A stretch of DNA of 64,000 nt from Flavobacterium sp. SUN052 (GTDB lineage Bacteria; Bacteroidota; Bacteroidia; Flavobacteriales; Flavobacteriaceae), in contig NZ_JAPQNS010000013.1 of assembly GCF_028867935.1 (NCBI RefSeq), positions 62,001 through 126,000 of the forward strand, read 5' to 3'. Position 1 is the stretch's first letter, and every line of letters starts with the position of its first letter. The notes under the pieces are model-generated. The model saw only the letters and a list, made by a program, of their open reading frames with translations, made no database searches and had not been told where the DNA came from. Both the position numbers and the translations under genes were made by a program. Shown piece by piece: positions 26,303-34,095 of this stretch.

Positions 26303-27745
26303 TCAGGTGTTGATGAGTAAGGTGCAACTGAAATTTTCGTCGTCTTGGTGTGTATCAAATAGATACTGTTCGTAGGTTAGATTAAGTCGGCGACGCATAT
26401 TGGACAACCCTATATGATTCGACTCAACCTGCTTTTTCTTATTCTTCCGATTACTGGTAAAAAAACGTATCTGGTCAGATGTGACTCTGAGTTCTATAAC
26501 CAGAGGGGAATCAGCTGTATTCATCTTTCCGTGTTTGAATGAATTTTCCAGCAGCCCAATTAACAGAAAAGGTAAAATTTGCTTTTGATCAATGGGACCA
26601 ATGACCGTAAAATCGATGAAAAGCTTGTTGCCGTTTCGGAGTTGATGCAACGCAATAAACTGCTTCATATAATCAACCTCTTCGGCGAGACTAACCAGAT
26701 TCTGATTTTCCTGCATGCCGTATCGCATGATGTTGGATAGTTTCAAAATAGCCTCCGATAAGTCTTCAGAAAAGTCTAAGCTCTTGATGTAGAAATAGTT
26801 GAGCGTATTATACAAAAAGTGGGGATTTAGCTGCGCTTTGAGGTGTTTCAATTCAGCGCTGAGGGTCTCCTGTTTTAAAAGCAACTTTTGTTCTTCTGCC
26901 TGGTTTTTCTCTCGTTCACGCTCTAACTCCTGGCGTTTAGTTGTCTCAATAGCATCTTTTATATCTTCTGTGACGGTCGGAACCACCTTGAACACGTCAA
27001 GAGTAATACCTAAAAAGAAGTAAGAGGTTAGAAACGCGATTAAAATATAAACTAACCATATATTAAAATACCGTGAGATCCGGGGCGGATTAAGGCCAGT
27101 AGCCTGTAAATCTGCCTTTCTAGTCAGTGCCCAAGGTTGCTGTTTCCGAAGAGCAGACTCGTATCGTGCCGATTCTGCTTTGGTCAAGTAGTTGTACTGA
27201 TACGAGTATCCTTTGTCAACAAAAGAGACGTATACCAAAAGACCTATAACAATCATAAACCAGACAAATGAGGCCGTACGACCGAGTAACATGGCCACCA
27301 ACACGATGAGTGAGTGGCCCAATGCGAAATCAGTCAGGATAGCATCGCTACTGGGATTTCCCAGACCAACCATGTGACAAAAACTCATGAGCATGATGGA
27401 AACAACGCTGCTCCATCGAAGTGCCGTGCTTAAACGTGCGGCAGGTTTCACTGAAAACCTGGTGTCACCCGGATGAACTACTTTATTCGCTTTTAGCCAT
27501 TGGTAGCTATAGATGGCTGATAATAAGTTGGCTATTCCAACCAATGTATACACCCATGCTAAGAATGGATGAGGGACAAAATGGCCAGTGGCCAACTTCT
27601 CGGAAACCAGAAAAATGAGTATCAGGCCCAAGTAAGATAAATTTAACACGAAGAGCAGTCGACGCTGTGTTTTGGCAAACGGCTTCAGAAGCTGTTCTCG
27701 CGACCGTTGGAGCAACTCTTTCAGACTGATTTCTTCAGATTTCAT
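26303..27745 (-). CDS. LytS/YehU-type sensor histidine kinase
   Basis: A 480-residue membrane kinase. About six TM helices fill residues 25-260, followed by a coiled coil (ETTKRQELEREREKNQAEEQ) and the His_kinase domain with the phospho-histidine in LKAQLNPHFLYNTLN. The ATP-binding part has LLENSFKHGK and a shortened G-box region (SNHIGLSNMRRRL). It pairs with the adjacent LytTR regulator. The sensed signal is unknown; there is no extracellular domain of any size, so a membrane or intramembrane signal is likely. Confidence 0.93.
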   Translation of the reverse strand: MKSEEISLKELLQRSREQLLKPFAKTQRRLLFVLNLSYLGLILIFLVSEKLATGHFVPHPFLAWVYTLVGIANLLSAIYSYQWLKANKVVHPGDTRFSVKPAARLSTALRWSSVVSIMLMSFCHMVGLGNPSSDAILTDFALGHSLIVLVAMLLGRTASFVWFMIVIGLLVYVSFVDKGYSYQYNYLTKAESARYESALRKQQPWALTRKADLQATGLNPPRISRYFNIWLVYILIAFLTSYFFLGITLDVFKVVPTVTEDIKDAIETTKRQELEREREKNQAEEQKLLLKQETLSAELKHLKAQLNPHFLYNTLNYFYIKSLDFSEDLSEAILKLSNIMRYGMQENQNLVSLAEEVDYMKQFIALHQLRNGNKLFIDFTVIGPIDQKQILPFLLIGLLENSFKHGKMNTADSPLVIELRVTSDQIRFFTSNRKNKKKQVESNHIGLSNMRRRLNLTYEQYLFDTHQDDENFSCTLLINT

Positions 27746-27757
27746 AAGGGAGTGGAT

Positions 27758-28819
27758 TTAAGCAAAATCAAACGATGAAACGTACACTGGCCGCCCGGAT
27801 GGCAACGACTCGTCCGGTAATCCTCTGTGCTTTATCATGACATGGGTTTTGACTGGTTGAAAGCCGCTGAGCAATCCCGACTCCCGCTGGGTAAGCAGCG
27901 ACAAAACCGGGTCTTTCTCATCAAGTTGAAACAGGGCTGAGTTAAGGCTAAGGTGAGCCAGAACACTTTCCAGGATTACCGGTAATAAACTTTCGCGTCC
28001 TTTCTTTAGGTAAATTCCCTCTGGGACGATAAAACGGTAATTCGTCGGATTAAAAAACCGCCTTGTCATTGAAACCAGGGGTAGTAGATTCATCATCAAC
28101 CACCCACTTACGCCCGGCAGGTGTAAAAACTGCCAACGCACAGGATTGGCCTGAATGCCCGCTATGATTTCACCTTCTTCCTTTAAGACAAAGTAATTCG
28201 ATTGGTAGCCAATGTGGGTCAGTGTTTTAAGGGAGTAGTCCTGATACCTGTCATTGAGAAGTTGGTGCATATAGGCCAATTCGGAAGGTCCTAAACAGGT
28301 AAAACGAGGGTCAGGGCGGGGTGAATGACGTCGGAAAATGAACGTCTTGAGAACGGCAACTGAATAAAATCCCTGCTTACTGGAAATGGCCAGAGATCGC
28401 GTGTTTTTCTCCTCTATATAGGAGTAAAATAGGATGGGCCCCTGCGTGTGACTTTCTACATACTGGATAGCTTCCTGTTTTAAAAGATGCCCATAGCCAA
28501 GTCCTTTGTGCGAATCATCAATGGCTAAGTAACGTCCGTAAAACCCTGCTACAGGGCCAGAAGTAACTAAAATGGTCCGTTCGTCCAGACAATACATTCC
28601 GATAAGCGTATCCTTTCGGTACAACAGAAAAAATAATGGCTTTCCTAATTGGCCTATTTTTTCTTGTTGTCCAGTCTGTTGATACCGTATTCCTTTTGTC
28701 CCATACACCGTGCGCTTTAAAAGAGATACTGCGGTCGGCTCGGCAACGCGTTCAACCACTATCATTAGATCATTCTGTTGAAAGATTATTTCTGATTCTG
28801 GTCTTTCCATTTGATTCAT
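27758..28819 (-). CDS. GNAT-family acetyltransferase-like protein
   Basis: The start is taken as the ATG at 28817-28819 (MNQMERPES); a GTG 16 codons upstream (28867) and an ATG three codons later are alternatives. The N-terminal half is a GNAT fold with the acetyl-CoA site in LAIDDSHKGLGYGHLLKQEA and the ISSKQGFYSVAVL segment after it. The C-terminal 170 residues look like a second, degenerate GNAT-type half. It lies 13 bases before the kinase gene on the same strand, so the three are probably co-expressed. Substrate unknown. Confidence 0.75.
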   Translation of the reverse strand: MNQMERPESEIIFQQNDLMIVVERVAEPTAVSLLKRTVYGTKGIRYQQTGQQEKIGQLGKPLFFLLYRKDTLIGMYCLDERTILVTSGPVAGFYGRYLAIDDSHKGLGYGHLLKQEAIQYVESHTQGPILFYSYIEEKNTRSLAISSKQGFYSVAVLKTFIFRRHSPRPDPRFTCLGPSELAYMHQLLNDRYQDYSLKTLTHIGYQSNYFVLKEEGEIIAGIQANPVRWQFLHLPGVSGWLMMNLLPLVSMTRRFFNPTNYRFIVPEGIYLKKGRESLLPVILESVLAHLSLNSALFQLDEKDPVLSLLTQRESGLLSGFQPVKTHVMIKHRGLPDESLPSGRPVYVSSFDFA

Positions 28820-29158
28820 CAATCTACCTGTCAATTTTATGAGAGGTCCTTTGCTCTTCGTGGACACTCTTTATCCTATTATTCTTACAGATTAACTACT
28901 ATAACAATTTTCCGGCTGGGTTTAGACAGATTTTCGTCCTTAAAAAACGGTGTTACGTCCTTTGCATTGGCCTATGTGTACATATGTACGTGGAAATACT
29001 AGCCAATTCTCTCTTTTTGCAGCCCAATTGATGATTTGGTCTTTAGGATAAATAGACTAATGGTTCTTGAGAGGACACATAGCCAGCTTAATACCGGAGT
29101 GATACCACGATTTTGAGTTTAAAGAAGCGGCTCATATGTAAAGTCACAAGTAACAAAT

Positions 29159-29557
29159 TTGAGTAACCTGATTTTTGACAGCCCAACGTATAGCCTAGTA
29201 AGTGAGCGCATGATAAACGATGATTGGAGTCTGGATGGTCTCATCCAGCAGTGGGGATTGGAGCGTATCAACAGGGCTATTCGACCGCTGTTTCTGGGTG
29301 TCGATGAGGAGAATCAGCTTGAGTTACCTACTGGTGCAGGTTCAGATTGTAGGACCAAACGGCAACTGGAGCTATCTGTTTTTATAGTCAGTGCCAGTGT
29401 CAATGACCCCGAGTTGTGGAATAGTGCTACCGTTACCCAGCAAAATGCGATGCTGATGGCCTGTTGTGAATTTCACTTAAACATGGACAGTTTAGCCAGC
29501 GACTTAAATGACATTATTGAACCCCCTGGGGACGAGGGGGCCGAACTATCTGACTAG
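29159..29557 (+). CDS. Unknown 132-aa acidic protein
   Basis: Opens at a TTG (29159); an ATG 17 codons on (MINDDWSLDG) may be the real start. Residues 18-50 (DGLIQQWGLERINRAIRP) are helical. The C-terminus is strongly acidic (DDIIEPPGDEGAELSD). No family recognised. It precedes the Toprim gene by 56 bases. Upstream DNA contains a 12-bp palindrome GTACATATGTAC (28978-28989) and short motifs shared with the region before the 24324 gene. Confidence 0.5.
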   Translation: MSNLIFDSPTYSLVSERMINDDWSLDGLIQQWGLERINRAIRPLFLGVDEENQLELPTGAGSDCRTKRQLELSVFIVSASVNDPELWNSATVTQQNAMLMACCEFHLNMDSLASDLNDIIEPPGDEGAELSD

Positions 29558-29613
29558 TAGCCCCGCCGATTAATTCCTAACCCTTATCATTCATACAAAT
29601 TTACTACCTGGCA

Positions 29614-32061
29614 ATGGACATCACAGGACAACGGAACAAAGCATCCCGTGAGCAATTGGCTATACTCCGACACCTGAACCGAGAATCGGTTCGCTATGTT
29701 GCCTTCGGTGATTTTGCCCTCAACGCTCTGGAGCAAACACGCACCATCGGGCATATTCAACTTTGGATCGACCCTACGAAAGAGAATATCGAACGGCTCA
29801 ATAAGTCCATCGATACAATGTATGGCCCCCGCAATGCAACCGCTGTTCCAGTAGAGGTGGCTGATAAGCCCGAAATGCGTCGGATGCTAACCCTCGGGAC
29901 GGGGCAAGTGCGCGTTAACCTCTATCCAGCGATTGCTGGTTTTAAACCCGATCAATTCAACGATGCGTTTGGCCGTGCTATGAAAGGACAGGCCACGATG
30001 ATTCGACCGACGGGTCAGTTTGATGGTTCGGTGGCTTACCGACAGCTGGGCATTAATGACCTCTACCAGAATGTCCGAGCCAGCAACTCATATCACCGGG
30101 CCTGGAATGTCGAACTCATTGAACGTTACGCTCAACAACGAAACATGCCGTTAAATCCGGAATCATCTGTTGCACCATCCGGTAGCAAAAGACAGCCAGA
30201 ACGTATTAATCGAAATTTTGATCAAATTCGAGACGAGCTGGACCTGGAAATGGTGCTGCAACATTACGGCTACCGGGTCGATACGAAAAAATCGCAACCT
30301 AATTCGCCTTGGCGCATTTACGAAACTGGCGCTCAGGGTGATAAGCAACGGTTAGCGGTAGCGGCACTACAGGGTCACAAAACAAAAATCTTCGTGGATT
30401 TAAACGATCCTGTCAATTTTAGGGGTGATATTTTCAAGTTCATGGAGAAAATGGAGCATGGCAACTATCGGCACATTTTCGAGGTGGTTGACCGCATCAC
30501 GATGAAAGATGGTTATGCTCAGGAAAAGGCCCAACTTCCAGCTTTACGACACATTCCTGAAAGCTACTTTCTGAAAGATACCCTCCTGCGGGAGCAGGAT
30601 TTGCAGCAACGCTATTCCCTCAGCCCGTTGACTAATACCAATTACTTAAACAGCCGGTCACTCACCCTCGATACTATCTACAGCCCCGAATTTGACGGAC
30701 GAATTAAGAATACAGCCTACCAGAAAGAAGGGAGAAAGATTATCAACACAGCCTTTCCACTATATGCTCGTGATGGCAGAATGGTATCGCTTGATGTCCG
30801 GAATGTCACCTATAAAGCCTTTCCAGAAGGTGAACGCGGGGAAGCGATCTGGCACTCCAATCGATTCTACACGATGCAGAAAGATATTACCCTGACTGAT
30901 GGAACCCAACTACCAGCCGGAACTGCTGGCACGGCTTTTCGGAGCCTTGATAATCAACACGTTATTTTTTATGCTAGTGGTCAAAATACCAGCGACCAAC
31001 GGGTAGAACTGCCAGTAGCTCTAGCAAAAGAGGTTTTACGGGAACAACAGGCCAATAGAATTGTCATTACTGAGTCGGCTATTGATGCCATGTCTTTTAA
31101 ACAGCTTAACCCTGAACTGGAGGGTGAACGGCGATTGTACATTGCTACAGCCGGCCAGCCTGGTGGTCGACAGATTGGATTCATTCAGGATAAGCTGAAA
31201 GAAAATCCATTATCCCAATTGGTAATTGCTCAGGACGGAGATAACCCTGGGCTTCGCTTTGCCATTAACTATCTGGGTCTTGACCATCCGGCAGAAAACC
31301 CGGATGTGAAAATTAAGCCTTACATCACCTATTCTGCTCCAGCTCGCTCAGCTTTACGGGATGAAACAACACAAGAGAAAATAGCGTTAGCGAGTCAACT
31401 GAAAGGATCTGAAACGGGGGCGAAACCCCTTACTCTGGCTCAAAAGCCTGTGGAAGATGGAGCAAAGGAACTGCTTGGGACCAATCGACTCATGCTTGAA
31501 GTTCGCTATCCGGTTCAGGAGAATGCACAGACTGGCCAACAGCAGAATGAGCAATTCATTGGCAAGCTATTGAATGACCTCAATCTATTCATCAGAAAAT
31601 ACGATTACAATAACGACCCCGCCGATAAAGAAAATAAGATAATCGAGTTTCAGCGGGAAAGCTTGCTGGATACAGCCAGTAATCGGGTGGTAACCCGAAC
31701 AGTTATTCACTTTCCTAATGATTCGGTTCTTTTAGGTAAGGTCCTGAATCAGTTAACCAAAGAAGTTGAAAATCGTCAGGGCCAACCCCTTTTTCAAGTA
31801 GTTAGGCCATCCCGGCAACAGAAAGATTTCAATGATGTACTGGAAAGTAGAAATGGTCAGCCCCTACCTGTGTCGCATAATTTACGGATTGAGGGACCAC
31901 CCAAAATCACACCATTTAGGCAGGGTGGCGATTCGTTGAGCCAGCAACAAGGTCAAGGGGTTGCAACTACGCTATCAACAACGGCTGTCTCTGATACTCA
32001 GAAGCCATCAAGTCAAGAGGAGTCATCTACCAAGAAAGGACCATCACGGCGGCTTGGTTGA
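29614..32061 (+). CDS. Toprim-domain (primase-like) protein with degenerate nucleotidyltransferase-like N-terminus
   Basis: An 815-residue protein of three parts. Residues about 14-125 resemble MNT-type nucleotidyltransferases (YVAFGDFALNAL, then TIGHIQLWIDPTKEN, then VRVNLYPAIAGF), but the D-x-D metal pair is replaced by H47 and Q49, so it is probably inactive. Residues about 200-300 resemble the CHC2/DUF3991-like region of mobile primases. A Toprim domain at about 480-580 keeps the glutamate (E487 in VITESAIDAM) and D-x-D (D541, D543 in AQDGDNPG). The tail is Gln/Ser-rich. It likely acts in DNA replication or processing of the transferred strand. Confidence 0.8.
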   Translation: MDITGQRNKASREQLAILRHLNRESVRYVAFGDFALNALEQTRTIGHIQLWIDPTKENIERLNKSIDTMYGPRNATAVPVEVADKPEMRRMLTLGTGQVRVNLYPAIAGFKPDQFNDAFGRAMKGQATMIRPTGQFDGSVAYRQLGINDLYQNVRASNSYHRAWNVELIERYAQQRNMPLNPESSVAPSGSKRQPERINRNFDQIRDELDLEMVLQHYGYRVDTKKSQPNSPWRIYETGAQGDKQRLAVAALQGHKTKIFVDLNDPVNFRGDIFKFMEKMEHGNYRHIFEVVDRITMKDGYAQEKAQLPALRHIPESYFLKDTLLREQDLQQRYSLSPLTNTNYLNSRSLTLDTIYSPEFDGRIKNTAYQKEGRKIINTAFPLYARDGRMVSLDVRNVTYKAFPEGERGEAIWHSNRFYTMQKDITLTDGTQLPAGTAGTAFRSLDNQHVIFYASGQNTSDQRVELPVALAKEVLREQQANRIVITESAIDAMSFKQLNPELEGERRLYIATAGQPGGRQIGFIQDKLKENPLSQLVIAQDGDNPGLRFAINYLGLDHPAENPDVKIKPYITYSAPARSALRDETTQEKIALASQLKGSETGAKPLTLAQKPVEDGAKELLGTNRLMLEVRYPVQENAQTGQQQNEQFIGKLLNDLNLFIRKYDYNNDPADKENKIIEFQRESLLDTASNRVVTRTVIHFPNDSVLLGKVLNQLTKEVENRQGQPLFQVVRPSRQQKDFNDVLESRNGQPLPVSHNLRIEGPPKITPFRQGGDSLSQQQGQGVATTLSTTAVSDTQKPSSQEESSTKKGPSRRLG

Positions 32062-32319
32062 CAAGGTTCCCATTAGCCCGTAGGAGAATCGTGCGCCGTT
32101 TGGCTCGTCTACACTGACTTAGAACTGGATAGGGGCGACAGATTTTTCGCGAGAGCTAAATGCCACCGGGGCTGGCCCTTTTCTTGGGTAGCCGACCAAT
32201 GAGTATTCTGGAGATGCTGGTTCAGCGTCAGTTTAGAGACTGTTGGCGAATTCATTTTTTGAACGGAAACAGTATCGGGGTTCTATCATCAACGAGATAA
32301 AAGATCACGCTAAGCATTT
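32062..32319. other. Non-coding stretch at the likely right side of the element
   Basis: No gene, tRNA or strong repeat was recognised here. There is a 33-codon open stretch (MSILEMLVQRQFRD) near 32199 that is too short to support. Together with the small ORF after it, this region separates element-type genes from chromosome-type genes and may hold the right boundary. Confidence 0.3.
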
Positions 32320-32496
32320 ATGGCCTGTATCCAGAACCCATATGACGTGAGAATTCGGTACGATGAAACAGGATATAAGTTTTGGGTACAACTCTATCAT
32401 CAATATTCGCCATTTCAGCCTTCTTTTGAAACTGTACCAGAAAACGTTCGTAAATTTTCTGTTAACAGACGACAGGTTTATTTTTTAAATTCATAA
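32320..32496 (+). CDS. Small 58-aa ORF, possible gene or remnant
   Basis: Begins with ATG (32320-32322) and ends with TAA (32494-32496). The product (MACIQNPYDVRIRYDETGYK..., then FWVQLYHQYSPFQPSFETV) is rich in Tyr, Phe and Gln and protein-like in composition. No family recognised. It lies in the otherwise empty 500 bases between the Toprim gene and the PhoX-like gene. Confidence 0.35.
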   Translation: MACIQNPYDVRIRYDETGYKFWVQLYHQYSPFQPSFETVPENVRKFSVNRRQVYFLNS

Positions 32497-32563
32497 CGGG
32501 TCAATCACACCCAGGAAATAGTGGAGAGCTTGCTTTGCGGATTGAAATCCCAATCAACATCTC

Positions 32564-34021
32564 ATGCTGTTCAACAAAACTTTACGCGTTTCCTCTTTGG
32601 TACTTACGACTCTGTTAATGGCGGGTTGCAGTGACCACGCTCTTCAGAATCCGGCGGCTGTTATCTTACAAAATCAGTCGGTGACGCCCGTACTGGCCAA
32701 AACGCAGGCTGGTTTCGAAGCCGTAAAAACGTATTCGCTCCTAAGTTCAGACGATCAACTCCCCCAATCACCTAGTTATGTTTTTGGTGGATCTACCGAC
32801 GGGGCAGGGGTTTTACAAAATCCTAACGGCACATTTACGCTGCTGGTTAACAATGAGGACAACTTCGCGGTGTCGCGTATTACCCTTGACAAAACATTCA
32901 AACCCGTAAAAGGGGAGTACGTTTTGAATTCCGATGGGGGCACGTGGCGATTATGTTCGGCCACACTGGCAACACCCGCTGAACACGGTTTCGGACCCGT
33001 TTTTTTAACCTCTGGCGAAAGCGGACAGGAGTCGCGGACGCACGCCCTACAGATTAATGCCGATGTGCAACAGGCTGGCCTCTCGCGCGAAGTGGCTGGT
33101 TTAGGTCGGTGGAGCGCCGAAAATGCAGTCCCACTTCCCAAAACGGCGTATCCCGGCAAAACAGCTATACTTATTGGCGACGATGATTCAGACGTGAACG
33201 CAGGTCAGATAGCCCTATACCTGTCGAATACAGTTGGCGATCTGGACAACGGATCGCTCTACATGCTGAAGCGGACTGACAACAATCAGCGGGAAATGGA
33301 CATGAATGTGGGTACGAGTTATGACGTTGAATTTGTGAAAATAGATAATCATAAAACGCTCACTGGTGCGCAGATCAACGCGAAAGTGAATGATCTAAAA
33401 GCCATTAAGTTTGGCCGGGTTGAAGACGTTGATTACCGCAAAGGTAGCGCTGCGGCTGGCCGTGAAGTTTATTTCGCCGTAACGGGTCAAGCGAGCACGG
33501 GTGTCAATGCTGATTATTCACGATCGAAATATGGCCGGATTTATAAACTGGTGCTGGATGCCAACGATCCGACCAAAGGCAAGCTGGAAGTGATTTTGAA
33601 TGGTGATGATCGTAGTGGTATTGCTAAAACGTTCCAGGACTCTGATAACGTTTGCGTTACAGCTAACTACGTCTACATTATGGAAGATCCGAACGGATAT
33701 GGCGATGAAAAACATGATGCTTACGTGTATCAGTACAACATCGCTACCAAACAATTAGCGACCGTTTTTGAACTTGATCACCGCCGTACTGCCGTGGATG
33801 CCGCCAAATACAACGTAGGTGGAACCTCGGCCTTAGGATCATGGGAAAGCAGTGGTATGATCGATGTATCGGACGTGATTGGCCGCCCGAATGTATTTAT
33901 GCTGGGTATTCAGGCGCACACCTGGCGGGGAGCAAAATACCAGGGTGTTGATGGAGGTTCAGTACGTAAAGCCGAGGATCAGGCAAGTCAGCTTATCCTG
34001 ATCGAAGGATTACCCCGTTAA
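32564..34021 (+). CDS. PhoX-like (DUF839) lipoprotein, probable phosphatase
   Basis: A 485-residue protein with a lipoprotein signal (TLLMAGC). The sequence resembles the PhoX/DUF839 beta-propeller family: LLVNNEDNFAVSRITL (the NNE motif), GRVEDVDY, YGRIYKLVLDANDPTKGKLEV, and a DSDNVCVTANYVYIMEDPNGY segment with acidic metal-ligand candidates. PhoX enzymes are Ca/Fe-dependent alkaline phosphatases exported under phosphate starvation. Here it would sit on the outer membrane or in the periplasm. An intrinsic terminator follows at 34044-34075, and a di-haem peroxidase gene follows that. Confidence 0.7.
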   Translation: MLFNKTLRVSSLVLTTLLMAGCSDHALQNPAAVILQNQSVTPVLAKTQAGFEAVKTYSLLSSDDQLPQSPSYVFGGSTDGAGVLQNPNGTFTLLVNNEDNFAVSRITLDKTFKPVKGEYVLNSDGGTWRLCSATLATPAEHGFGPVFLTSGESGQESRTHALQINADVQQAGLSREVAGLGRWSAENAVPLPKTAYPGKTAILIGDDDSDVNAGQIALYLSNTVGDLDNGSLYMLKRTDNNQREMDMNVGTSYDVEFVKIDNHKTLTGAQINAKVNDLKAIKFGRVEDVDYRKGSAAAGREVYFAVTGQASTGVNADYSRSKYGRIYKLVLDANDPTKGKLEVILNGDDRSGIAKTFQDSDNVCVTANYVYIMEDPNGYGDEKHDAYVYQYNIATKQLATVFELDHRRTAVDAAKYNVGGTSALGSWESSGMIDVSDVIGRPNVFMLGIQAHTWRGAKYQGVDGGSVRKAEDQASQLILIEGLPR

Positions 34022-34043
34022 TTATTCCTGAATCTTTTTCAAG

Positions 34044-34075
34044 CCTGACTGGATTAACCGCCGGTCAGGTTTTTT
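34044..34075 (+). terminator. Rho-independent terminator after the PhoX-like gene
   Basis: CCTGACTGG (34044-34052) pairs with CCGGTCAGG (34061-34069) over nine positions with one G-T, around an 8-base loop, followed by six Ts (34070-34075). It ends transcription from the gene finishing at 34021 and separates it, at least in part, from the peroxidase gene. Confidence 0.85.
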
Positions 34076-34095
34076 ATATCCCGTTCATCCACGTT

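Noticed and set aside
26302..26358. Longer start for the LytTR regulator
   Set aside because: It overlaps the kinase gene by 56 bases and precedes the natural receiver start MAISCIIVDDEE.
32062..32319. tRNA gene as integration target at the element edge
   Set aside because: No cloverleaf or T-loop-like sequence was seen in this stretch.
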